A stretch of DNA of 64,000 nucleotides, taken from contig BTRK01000002.1 of assembly GCA_036245805.1 (NCBI GenBank), forward strand, positions 44,250,661 through 44,314,660, read 5' to 3'. Under the pieces are notes generated by a model. That model made no database searches, was not told where the DNA came from, and saw only the letters and a program-made list of their open reading frames with translations. Origin of the DNA: Pristionchus mayeri. Its lineage: Eukaryota > Nematoda > Chromadorea > Rhabditida > Neodiplogasteridae. This document shows positions 12,071 through 25,300 of this stretch, piece after piece (the stretch's first letter is position 1; each line of letters begins with the position of its first letter). Made by a program: the position numbers and the translations under genes.

Positions 12071-12979
12071 TCAGGTTGTTGCGAAAGTCTTGCTCGATTG
12101 TATCACTTGTATACTTCTATCTCTGTTGGCATTCGAATTCATTTCAGACTTACCTGGTTTTTCTTATACTATGAGGGTATCAATGTTCATTCTAGCGCAC
12201 CTTAGATCAGATCTCTCATTTCATTTAGGAATGCTTACTTATAGTTAAAATCTTGCGATATGAGTTAATCAAGATGACTATTCCTTCTATCCTAATTTTA
12301 TGAAGAATAGAGATATGGACATACCTGAAGTACAAGCGTACACAGCTATGTTAATACATCACTTATGATCACTTACTATGAGTCAGTGCTAAAATCCCTT
12401 CTTTAGACGTGTCCCTATTTGGGAATTTATAGTGAACACCTTTTAGCTAAATACGATTTTATCTTCACGTGTTTGGGTAAGGAGACGCAGGGATCAATAT
12501 CGATCGAAATTATAATTATCTTATTCTGTTCTTCTTAAAAATGAAGTATCGGAATTATTCATACTTGCGTTGAATAGATATGGTTATTCAAATCATTGAA
12601 AGGGTTCTTATAATGCTGAATTTTATATTTCTATCAAGTTTTCATTTCTTGCACAGCTTGAATGATCGATATTTTGGGATTTTATTAACGAGCACACTAT
12701 GCTCTTCCAAAATATATATGGATATCATTTGGACTTCGATCTCTTGTATCTGACAGTTCAGAATTCACACCAAATTTCGTTGCAAAATTTCGCAAAATTT
12801 TTGCTAATTTATGAAATCTCAAATTTCAGGGCATGTATTCTGACCACGATTGAAATCAATTATGATCGTGAAACAACGGTTCACCCTCTTCAACAATTCT
12901 GAGATATTAGGGACTGGAGTTCAGAAGGGAGAAAAATCGGAAAGATCAAACGCCGAGCAAGACTTTCGCAACAACCTAA
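12071..12979. mobile_element. Mariner-like non-autonomous element
   Basis: Two inverted termini carry a matching 24-base block, AGGTTGTTGCGAAAGTC followed by TTGCTCG, starting at 12073 and, on the other strand, ending at 12977. Both ends are flanked by TA (12069-12070 and 12980-12981), the target duplication expected for Tc1/mariner insertions. The 909-base interior has only short frames and no recognisable DDD/DDE transposase, so it is probably a deletion derivative moved in trans. It occupies the space between the convergent RIC1 and Dishevelled genes. Confidence 0.85.
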
Positions 12980-13189
12980 TAGATCTAGTAATATCAGACG
13001 ATAGCAATAATACGCGGAACGGATTATTTTTTTACAATAAAAGCATGTACAAACTGAGGCTGCCGCAGCTACTCACTACTACACCTCCGTTCACCATAGT
13101 TCTACGCAACGCATTTATCATGGTCAGAGAGAGACGCGGAATGAAGGCTAGAGAGCGATCTTATTAATCGTTAGTAAAACATTTCTGAC

Positions 13190-13195
13190 TTTATT
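13190..13195 (-). terminator. Candidate polyadenylation signal of Dishevelled
   Basis: AATAAA on the minus strand, about 200 bases downstream of the Dishevelled stop codon at 13395-13397. Distance and strand fit a poly(A) signal; this is inference from the hexamer alone. Confidence 0.45.
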
Positions 13196-13394
13196 TTATC
13201 GAGAACTATGAAATGCTAAGTTTTTAATCGGAGGTGCAAAAAAGTGAGATGACTTACCTATGCAGGCAACAGAAAAATTCTATTGTAAAAACAGCGCAAT
13301 ATGTATATTTTGTTATGAAAGCTCGTAATATGGTTAGCTCGAATTACAATACGTTTGCGAATATTGATTGATTTCGGTAGTGAATAACCCACTC

Positions 13395-16300
13395 TCAAAG
13401 ATTGTCAACAAAGAACTCATAAGGATTATTCATAGCGATTCGGAAACTTTGTCTCGATGCAGCCACATCGTGGGGGACGTCATTTAGCCGACTGGATGGT
13501 TCAGCATGAGCCGCAGGGGGCTGTGGAAGTACGACCGGACGCGTGCTGCTTCAAAAAGAACCATTACTACACCACTCTTTCGCGGTTACGATATTCTCAT
13601 AAGCAATTAAAAAAGTACAAGATTGTTGTTACTACAGCAAAGTAAAATAAGACAATATTCTCGCAACATCCCATTTTTAGCTCACCTTCTCATGTGCGTA
13701 TCGCTGCTTCCACTGCCGTCCGTAGATGATATCTGGCTACCCTCACCACCGAATTGGCGTATTCCTGGTCCTAGCGGAACTCCAAGCGGAAGAGGCGACA
13801 TGGGCATAGAAGCGTAACCTGATACCTGCAAGCAACACCGTAGAAGACATACGTACGCGCATACGGAACTTACACACATCTCTGAAGTTACGAACATACA
13901 TATCCATGCTCCATGCCAATGAACCATGCTCATTTCCTCCATCCTGCCTTATTCCCAAATTTATGTATATGTGTGTTTTTCTTAACGAACTCAGAGTGTA
14001 CATTAATAGGACGTTTATTAGTTGCAGATTGTTTAGCGAACGAGACAATTTTAGTGCAAAAACATGGTATGACTGAATGTTGGTGCATGGTAATTTAATG
14101 CAATCTCGGATAAGACAGGTCACAGGAGCGTAAATAACAAATCCGATTCAGTTTATAATCTATAATCCAAAAGCTGTAGCTTGTAAACAAAGGAATTTAA
14201 CAAAAAATCTCTATACAACTATGAGATGTAAAAGCAAGATCGTCATTGAAAAAACTAAATTTTTATTGGTAGACATATTGAAATTCAAAGATTAATGTTT
14301 AGTACACAATAAACATTCGAAATGAAGTCATGGAGAAGGAGTATTTATCAAATTTTAAATGATTATGTTTTAGCGGAGGTGTATGGCGAGATGGAACATA
14401 GCAGATGGTCTTAGAATTGTTTAGGAGTATAACTGATACATTCACAAGATATTAATTCAAGTTGTTTTTTGTTACCATAGCTGTAGGGAACTGCCCTTGA
14501 TTCGGGCTTATATGCTCTGAGATCCAACATATCGATGATAGACAGAAATTAAAAATAGATTTTGGGATGAGTACGTACTAATCAAATTATTGCGAAGCGT
14601 TGACTACATTGTGCTGATGGTGCGCAAATCTCATGCAACATACAGCATCTACCCGCGAAAAAAATTTCAAAGTCAAGGTCATTAAAGTATTAAGCTCAGA
14701 AATCGACAACGTAAAAATGAGGGAGATGGCCGTAGGTATCTCCGGAAGTCCCACTAACCATGGATCCTCCTATGCCGCCTTGAACTATTCCGGCTCCCAT
14801 TCTGGCTCCGTTACCACCAGGACCGCCCCATTGCCAGGTGGGCACTGTACCTCCGCCGCTAATTCCGTCGACCTGCATGGTACGATAGCGCGCGAAATCT
14901 GCAATATATCATGATAAGTCAAAGATCGGCAACTTCGAATGAACCGCACCACTCACCGGCACATTGTTCACCCAAGACGTAATAACACTGCTCGGTAAAG
15001 GTGATTTTGTTAACTACGTGTGCGATAAGGCGTTGCTGGAGGAGTTCGGCAGCGTACCTTCGCGATTCCTGAGAGATACTCATACATTATTATAATACTT
15101 AATATATGGAACACTAAATGCAAATATAACGTTCTTTGACTTTTTAAAAGTAAATTCAAGGATATTAAAAGTGCATCATCCCATGAAAGGAGAAATATGA
15201 ATAGGACGTTAAAAATGAATACAAAAGAGCAAAACCTAGATCAAATTTTTTTCACCTTGCGATCTTTCAAACCGCTTACGTGCTCTAGCAACCAGTCCAC
15301 GAGATCGGATCCTGAAAGCAAACAAATACATTTCAAGTATTTCCTACTCAATTTGTATTATCATCCGGTCAATCCATTGATGATTGATCTCATATTTTGA
15401 AGATTTTGATAATTTCTTTATACACATAGCTACTCAGTCGAACTCACCTAGAAAGGACATAGGAATGGAAATTTTGAGCCACGTCCGGTTCTTGATATCT
15501 AGGCCAGAGCCAGGTCGAGTCATCATCTCTACCACCTGAATATATGACGTGACGTCGGAACATTTGTCAGGAAAACAATTGAGATTGTCACACTTTATGG
15601 ATAACGCAAAATTTACACTGTCGATGTTCTGGGGTCCTGTTACGAACTTTATCAACAAGTCAATGCAACACCTAACGTGACAGGGATCTGGACTATAAGC
15701 CGCATATCAAGCCTAGAATTTTTCAATTTTTTGAATTTTTAAAATATCTTTTAACTGCAAGGATCCACATTCAAAACGGAAGATTTAAAAAAAAAAGATG
15801 AAATAAATGTGCACTCACCCTCCTTTTGTCCGTATGAATGTCAAGCCGAGGCTGAGGCTGAAGAGTGCTTGGCATGCCGCCACTTCCGACTACCGTGTTC
15901 TGCAACGAAAAGGAATGATATATTTGAATGATAGATGTGACATATCTTGAATGAACAATGAAATATATATGCGCGAACCTGTCCGTTGCTACCCGTGCTA
16001 GTCGCGCTGCTACTGGTGGCAGGTCTCTGCTGCTGGTGATGCTGAAGTCGCTCTCCGGGGAGAGGAGTTGGCGCGCCCTCTGACCCTGCGCGACACGTTG
16101 AGAATATTTTTCAATAAACTCACCCTCGCAATTGATTTATCCATTCTCAATCATGACTGATAAACATTAACACACTTTGATATATCAGATCCCTACATGG
16201 AAACGGGACTCCCCGGGTGTCCCCCACCCTTTTGCGGCTCGGGTAGAGAAAGAACTAATTCGAATTTTTGGTTTTCAGACAGGCATATAATCGATTGGCC

Positions 16301-19300
16301 ATATAAGATACCCGATCGATTGGCATATAATTCATAAATTCATAAATTTGCGATAATTCGTTATTTAATTTTGAAAATCGAGGATAATTAATCGGAAACG
16401 AAGAACTACGGTAGTTAATTTGCCCATGAGCCGGTCCAGCTCTAGATCCGTCTAGTTAACTACCGTAGTTCTTCGTTTCCGATTAATTATCCTCGATTTT
16501 CAAAATTAAATAACAAATTATCGCAAATTTATGAATTTATTAATTATATGCGAATCGATCGGGAAGGACCTCGTGAGTCTGAAAACCAAAAATTCGAATT
16601 AGTTCTTTCTCTGCCCGAGCCGCAAAATGGCGGGGGGACACCCGGGGACTCCCGGGGAGTCCCGTTTTCATGTAGGGATCTGACCGGACTGTACAATGTC
16701 TTCTACCAACAAGAGATAAGTCACAGATAATTGTAATGTAAGTACCTTCAAGTATGCTCGGCATGCCTCTCATAGCGTTCGTGTGCTGAATCCAGGCACC
16801 AGTGTCGATTGGACGAACGGGCTCGTCTCTGCAACAAAGAAAAATTACCGAGTAAGTGCTTTTTTGATTATTTACTAGAAACTTATAAAACACAAGATTT
16901 TTTTTCGAAAATGTGGCTTCGAATATCATTCATACCCTGACAGATTCCAGCTCCTCAAACTGCAGCCCTTGGAATATCGTTGCTCATTAATAGACCTCTC
17001 ATTCACCTATCATGTTGTGCATAATGATGCAGATATCAGCTTCTCTAAATCGTTCTATATTGTCTCTTCCCGCATTAGGAGACCGAATAATTGTCAACTT
17101 AGTACATTTGTATTCATCTAATCACTATCATAATTTTATCTAAAATCGGATTGCATCATAGTGGAATTCATTCGCCATCCATGTATCCATGTAATGGATA
17201 GTATAAAGATACCTTGTATTGTAGGTCGCCGGCCTCGGAACAGTGAAGCAAGATCTCTGATTCGATTCGACGCTCTTAGCAACTGTTAGACGGATTGTCC
17301 CTTTGCGTTCCACTGCTTCTCTGTGAAATTTAGATTTGAGCATTTAAGCAAACTAGGTTATTAGTGAATTTTTGCGAGTAATTGATTAAACCAATCTCTA
17401 ATTATATTCAAACAACTGTTCGGTTTTTTTCAGTTGTCATTCCATCACTGAGTACGTTAATTCTAACAAACTACCGCCCATTAATTTGGCTCCCCTCATA
17501 AAATAACTTAAAAAGAGAGATCCAGTGTCATATATCTCGGATAAAGCAGACAATGGTGCAACCGTATGAAAAATAATTTTGTTACCTCAGCACGTCCACT
17601 GCTTGGTCATTAGTGAAGTTATCGAAAGCAACCTGAAAATTGGAGTTTTGTCATTCGAAATATCCAAAACATTCCCTCCCAGATTGTAATACTGAACGAA
17701 TTGCTCCACTGAGTTAATTTGTCACTGCCAACCTCATTGACTTGCAAGATCATGTCTCCTGGTTCAATTCGGCCATCCAGTGCAACTGCGCCGCCTGAGA
17801 CATATGTAGCATTTCACGATCTGGGGAATTACAGAGCAAATATATTATAAAAGAGCAACGAATTTATATTGAATGGTGCCATGGCGCGGTGAAACTTTTT
17901 TCGGAACATTTCTTTCTCCGAAAATAAATACTGTAACATTAATTTTGTACGTTTGATTCGAAATACTGCAAGGTGGTAATACTGCAATTCGAAACTCGGA
18001 ATGAGAGGAAGGGAACTCGACGAGTGGGGAATATATTTTTCAGAAACATTCATCTCGGAACTTTTTTCCAGAATTTTATCATGTTTTTATCAAATTTGAG
18101 TTCATTAATGTTAATTTGTTGTAAACGGAAAGTCTTATTTGATCTTTTCAAAGACGTTTCCGACTGCACATCACGAATAACATGGACGAGAAAAATTTCT
18201 AAAATTATTCCGATATGAATTATTCCAGTGTGAAAGTTAAAGGAAAAAGAATGTTTTAAAATGATTTGTTATGAGTCGGAAGTTTACAATATGAGTTGTG
18301 GCACGAATAATGAGAAGGCAGGTCCCGGATGAAATGTTTCACTCCACCACCAATTTTATTAATTCTGGAAATATTCTGAGGCTTTTTTGGACTAATGACC
18401 GCGATTTTTCGATTAAAATCAATATTTTTACCTTTCATGACATTGGCTACGTAGATGCCGTTATCGCCTCTGGCCGAGCTCTGGCCAACGATCGAGATTC
18501 CGAGGAAGTTAACCTGCATCGGAGTCTCGCCCATTTGATATTAGACAAGAAGCAACTAAACAAATTGATATCCTATTTCACAACAAATTGTGAAATATAT
18601 CGTAAACAAGTACACCTCGTTGTTGTTGCACAGCGCATTTTTTGCCATGCCTCTCATTACCAATCCCATCACAAAGTATGACAAAAAAGGAGATATCCCT
18701 ATCTCGGGAGTGGAGGGGTGAAAGTATTAATAGAAGGGGGTCTGAGAAGATGAGACAAACAAAACAAGTGATGAAGGATAATCAGTAGCTCACCGTATCC
18801 ATGTTGAGAGTGACAGTCTCGACGTGGAGTGACATCGAGCTCTCTGTGATAGAGGAGAAAGATGAGGCACGCGAGGGTCGCCGGTATGTCCTAAATATAT
18901 CACTATTACTCGGTTCAGCAATATCCTAGAGAGTATGATCTTGCTCGCTGGAACTCCATTGTTGAGCTCTTTTCAAATCGTCAATTTTTTTATTAAAATT
19001 TGCGAAATACACCTGAAGCTTTAGTATTAAGCACGCATGGACAAGTATTGCCGAAACGTAATCCCGTGGAAGTGATTGCCAATTGGACACGGAGATAATG
19101 AATGCAACTCACCTCTGCGCTCTTCGCCTTCTCGCCTCTCTCTTTTCGGCCTGACGCGAGACCGATGTAAGATCAGTCGACATTGAGCCTCTGAAATAAC
19201 TCAAATTTTGTTCACATAAGTAAAATTTTTTTAAAAACCCTAATTAATATCCATATTTATTCCTTAGAGAACCTGACTTCATTGAGACCCCCCCCCCTTC

Positions 19301-22300
19301 TTCACCCACGCTCCATCCTCCCCATCCTGGGCATTCTCCTCCGATATCGTCATTGTTCCTCTATTTCGCATTGCCGCACCAGACGTGCCGTAATAGACGG
19401 AACCACCAGATGTAGATCCACCATATCCATAGTATCCTCCCCCGGATTCACTCGTAGAAGAGACATCGTCCGTGTCGACTTGATATCCCGACATAAAGTG
19501 CCGTGGTCTACTAATAATGGAAGAGTAAACTATGTTACGTTGGCATGCAATCCGCCACTAAGCTCTTGTGCTTTTCCTTCCAACATCAGTCCCGCCCTCT
19601 CATAACCCACTGGGGTGGATCAGTTGCCATTGCATAATCCCTTCCCTCTGAGAGAACTTAGAGACAATTCTTTCCTTCTTTGCTGACTCGGAGAATTACG
19701 TAGAAGCTTCGACAAACATTGAGTCGAAACAGGTTATAAAATGATTACCGAAAATTGATTCAACTAATGGCAAATGCATCACTTTCTTTCTGTGCAAGCT
19801 TTGCAATGAGTGACGTTAATTTCAAGAATGAGACGGATTTAAATTATGCGATTCGATATATACGGGAGGGATAAGGGAGCGATAGCAAATAGCGGTAGAG
19901 GAGATCACAGGGATAAGTGTTGGCGCCGTACCCACTTCACACACAATAGAGCACTTATAAACATTAATATCATTATATACCACACCCTTGACAGCTTATG
20001 AGATAATTATGGGAAGATCGAAGCATTTCATTTAAGAGGCATTCCACGAATTTCTCGCTTAAAAGAATTTCCGCTCCACGAATTTAGCTAGCACACTTTC
20101 TATAAAAATATACAGTGCATGCTAATTGGTCGCGGCGAATGAGACGGACCGTGAGCCCCGCGGATTTTTTTTGCAGTTTTTTGCGGAAACAAGAGTAACT
20201 GAATTGAAAAGATTTTTGGTAATCGTCAAACATTTTGAAAATTATAATAAAACAAAATTCGATATCACAGTGTACCTGTCATCCTCGTCCGAGAAGACTC
20301 TCGCATCACTCTCCGATCCGAGCGTAGAGTCAGCGTATCGGGGGTTGCCGAGTACTCCTCTTCCTCGGTGACCTACAAGAACAGAAGTGCTTCATTTTTT
20401 TGCTAATTTTACATTATTCTTTGTTAGATTGTCAATCCGCGTATTTTTTGTTACCGCTCACTCACCGATCAAATAGAAACTAGCTGTTCCACTCAGCTGA
20501 CTGCTCAGACTGAGATGGCTCCTCCTGTTAGTAAACCCCACCAGATGGCGTCCCAAATCCTCCTTGTCCTGCTCCATCATTGCCTCCTTCTCTCCTTTTG
20601 CCAGTATCTCTCCGATCTTGCCAGTCGTTGCTGATCCCGTATATTTCTTGGCTTTCCTTAGCTTTGCTTCCGGAATGGCCTCTACCGGGACCCCTTCGAG
20701 GACCGGTTCTAGTCTCCTACCATTCACCGCTGACAGGGCACTCCGTTCCCTGCGTACATTCTTCGCCAGACTCTCGTTTGTAGCCACTATCTTATCCTCA
20801 TCTTCCGTCTTCTTCTTTTCTACTTCCTGCTTCTTCTTCTCCTTCTTTGCCAGTTCCTGCTCCCTCTCAGCTATCCCATGGAGAAATCGTGATGATGTAA
20901 TACTTCCCCCGTATCTTTTTTTTTCCCGCTGCTCTCCCTTCTCCAGTGCGCTTCCCATTCCGGTATTCTTCCCTTCCTCCGTTTTTCGTTCTTCGAACGA
21001 CTTCTCCAATGAGCTAACAATGGCCGCTACTCTTCTTGAAGCAAACGAGGCAGCAGATGCTATTCCACTGCGTCGTTTTGTAGTTTCCTTAGCTGTGCCG
21101 GGACAGCTTGAGAACGGCGGAGGCGGAGTAGACACAGACTGATCCACACGAGCATCTCCTGTTGCGGCACGAGATGCTGCGTGCTGAGTACGCTGCTTAA
21201 GTGCACCATTGGTAGATTCGAGGGACTTGGTGGGAATTGCTGCTGTCTCAGCGCAAGTCATCTCTGGAGCATTCCTCTTTTCCACTCGCTCCTGATGATG
21301 TCTATCTACTGTATCCTCCTCGTCGATCCGTTGATTCTTCAATAGGGGCACTACTACTGATGTGCGACGACGAGAGAGAGAGAAAATCGATAATGATGAG
21401 GTAAAGGAGCGCATGATTGGAGGCAACTTGTCGACTACGCCAGTAACACACTGAATACGGTGGATAGTAGAGATGAGAAGGAGAGAGGTAACGAATACAG
21501 AGAGAGAGATCGTTGATCAGACAGTCAAAGATCAAGCAAGTGCTAGATCATGGGAGACCCAGAGAGAAGAGAGAAAAGGATGGCAATAAGGTTGTGAGAA
21601 ACCGATGTGTGCGAGTTCTATCCACTTTCGAGTGGATACAACACAAATAGTTTAGTTCTTGGATAAGACAGAGGGAGAAGGAGAGATTTCGAGAACAACG
21701 GGAAGATAACGTTGCTCAAACAGCAATCGGGAAACAGACAATTTACAACGGCCAAGAACAGATTCAACAAAAGGATCCCTCTTCCTTATTACCGTATCCA
21801 CCTTTTCGGAAGAAAATTAGATCCTCTAGTGAACTAAATATTTGCTCTCCATGCAGAACTTGAGCGAGACTTGTAAAATCAAAGAAATATTATGGTCGTA
21901 AAATTTAAAAAAAAAACAATTTTTCTGCGACGGAAATATCAAATTGAAAGATTTTTTAATATTATTCGCAGTATTACGTCATACCTAAATATTCAATTTG
22001 AAAAATAGACGAAAAGGAGAAACGAGAATGGGACTTAGTGGAAATAAAAAGGTCTGAAGGAAGCCAGGTGTCGTCCTAAGAGTGATAACCCCCAAGTGCT
22101 CGGGTGGGAGTCCTTTGACATCCCTGCCTCTCCTCGCCCTTCTAACTGATTGAGTGATTGCTTACATTGCAGTGTGATACCTCTTAGCGAACTTAGATGA
22201 TCAAGAACAGTTTTTTTAAAGAAAATATATATTTTTAAAATACAGCACAGTAGAAATATATAAACTGTAGAATTAATAGAAATAAACTGGAGGGTACAAT

Positions 22301-25300
22301 ATTTGTATTGAATATTTCACGATTTTGTTCTAAATAACCGAAATCGAATACAGCTGAAATCGATGCAGGGTGTGCAAGGAAATGTTTCTCGACTTGGTTC
22401 TCCCTCGAGGATCATCCCACTAACAAACCGAGCGAGCGATCTGCTTCTGTTAGCTTTATCGCTCGCACTTTCCTACATTAGACGGAAAATGCTTCTTTAT
22501 GTGCGCTTGTAAATTTGTATGTAAATTTAACTAAGTGTGCCTTTCGCGTAGTAGTGGTATCTTAGGGAATATATATATTTTATAATATTGATGTACTAGA
22601 GAGTTTAAATTCACTTCCAAATGAAAAATAGGATAGAGGTAGGTTATCCTTAAATAGCATAACATTAAAGTTATATGACTTAGTATTTTAACATGTTTTA
22701 GCGAGCCTACAAACATGATACAATGAATTATGCCCCAACAACAATGATACTGGGTAGAGCAGATTTGAAAGGTGATTAGCACTAGTAATGATTTTCCACG
22801 ACCATTGCACGAGTGTGTTTACAATTCAGACTAATACCTTCCACGATAAAATAGCACTTTCCAAAAACACTACATTCTGTAAAACAAGGAAGTTTAGGAG
22901 GAGTCAGAAGACACAACAAAATTCCTTACGGCAGAGAGATATAATTCAAACAACTGATGTTGCTACTCTCAAATTCGAGTGTGTGTGAGTGTGTGTGATA
23001 TCTCTCTATCAGTAGCCTCCCTAAATTTCGAGAGATAGAGCTCCCTGGACTGTTTTGAAAATATGAAGAGGATAAGAATTAAGAGCTATGGTCTATAACA
23101 TACAAAAAAGCGAATCCCATGAGTAAAAAAATATACGTCATGAAAAAAACACGAAAATTCGAGAAACAAGAGAGCATATTGATATTATGTGAGAGGAAAT
23201 ATTCTCCATCTCCACTAGTCATAAGTCCTTTCCATATCTCTCCCAATTCTTTCTAAATGACAAATGGCATCCACTTAACTATATCGTCTTGAGTGTGAAG
23301 TGAGGAGTAATTACTCACTTCAAACTTTTATTACACTTCAGAAATCGAAGCCATAAAACTATACTTTTATGCCTTTTAATCTTATTGTACTATCATCATG
23401 TTTATCAAACTCTGTCTCCGTCTCTCTTTAATCTTCCCATGCTCTCTATTCCCCACACTTTCCGGCTTCTCTTCAAACTCATTCTAACGGCGCGTCTCGT
23501 CGTGCGAAAGGTCGTTAATGCAGTGGAAAGGGGTGAGAGTGTAAAATGAATGGAAGCCATGGAATATAAGTAACGAAATATCATTGCCGTGCACAATCTA
23601 AAAATTGTAAGAAGAGAATAATTATTTGACGTCGAACAAATTACCATATACATATTCTGCTCTTTTATGTAGCGAATGAACCAATTTCTGTGCATATAGC
23701 AATGGAGCATTTTTACCTCCGTTAATGACATTTTTTCGAGAATTATCGCTACGCCTTCATAGTGCGCTACTCGTATGCAGATTTTATAAATTGTCATTTA
23801 TAAATTGTAATAATCATAAGTATATCCTGGTCAATACAAAAGACAGCATAGAGAGTAGTAGCTATTAAAAAACTCACTGTTAAAATCGTTGTGGTGGTTG
23901 TGTCGTACTGGTGGAGGACCGCCGCGATATCGAGAAGATGCCTGAGATTTGATGTGAAATATATTTTAATAATAATAAATACTAAAGATATATCTTTGAC
24001 ACTAAAATAATATGGCATTCTGTTAATCCTAGGCATAATATAGCTATGAAAGAAATTGAAAAATACGAATTCCGTGAGATGCTAATACCTGGAGATGGTG
24101 ATTCTTGCCGGGCAGAAACGGTGGCCGTCCATCTGAGATCATAGAGTCGCTTTCTGTAGACACTGCAATATCGATGTAGATAAACTTAACTAATGAGTAT
24201 GGATTCAGATAATTTCAGGTATCCGGATAAATTGTCATTTATAAATTGTAATAATATGTACTAAGAATCCTTTAAGATAACACACTAGTGCTGTCAAAAT
24301 AGTTTCCTCCCCCTCCGACGCCAACTCCTCTCGAGAACATATTTGGATAGGCGGGTGCCGGTCCTGGAACCTGTAAAGTAAAATATAACAATATTAAATG
24401 GAACATTCTTGGTCTACTCCCATAACTTCTGTAACAAAAGTTTCACTAGTCAGTGGAAGAAGCTTAGAACAATGTTTTTAAAACCCTTTTATAATCGGTC
24501 ATATCATGGTGGGGAGGTACCATAGGGGTAACATTATGAATAAGCAAGATCATTTGTTATTGAGCCGGCATTTAGGTATTTTACGGTTGTTAATCCGGAT
24601 TTAATGCATTTCACATTTAGCGATGAGATGAGCTATGCCGGCTAATGCGCAATCTTGTTACCTCACCACCATAAAATGATCTATATTAAAAGAGTTGAAA
24701 AAAGATTGTTCTCGAAGGACATTTTGCGCTTCATTGACTCGTGATACATGTAATACGTGAGATTCAATACTTTAGCATGCGATGTTTATCAGTATCATAA
24801 ATTTTCAGTTACATTATCTCATAAACTATCATAATTATAAAATCTGACCATGTTATGCCTGCCTGCTCCTGCTCCGCACCCCCTCGTACCTTGGTGGCTG
24901 CTTCCTTCCGAATGCGTACTTCCCTCGATTGTTATCTGATTGTGAATATCATGATGAAAATTTTAAAAAAAAACACATATTTACTGAACGTACAGGAGCT
25001 TTACAATATGCATACTGATTTACGAATAAAAAAATTACCAAAAACAATTCGAAGTTGCCATTCGCGCTCCTCTCGAGATGCTTGTGGTCCTCCAGCAACT
25101 CTTTCTTCACCTCACTGAAATCGGAATATTAACCGGAAAAATTCTTAGGATGCAAATATATGCATACACTATAAAGGAAGTCATTATCGGTTTAGAGAAA
25201 TATAAACTGAACTGAACAACTTCATCGGAACATTTCATGTTTGTAGCGTTTACAATATTTTAAACATTCTCACACTCCACACTCAGGATCGACAGTCTTG

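Noticed and set aside
12699..13167. Short plus-strand frames 12699-12902 and 12850-13167
   Set aside because: The first lies inside the mariner-like element and the second straddles its right end; neither resembles a transposase.
16540..16929. Minus-strand frame of 129 codons
   Set aside because: Runs from a real Dishevelled exon into the hairpin element; only 16746-16828 is coding.
18298..18681. Plus-strand frame of 127 codons
   Set aside because: Antisense to the Dishevelled PDZ exon at 18432-18513 and its flanking introns; the minus-strand reading is clearly the gene.
23490..23560. Extra minus-strand Dishevelled exon ([16 protein letters not shown])
   Set aside because: Its entry phase does not fit exon 11, and exon 11 already joins in phase to exon 12 or 13.
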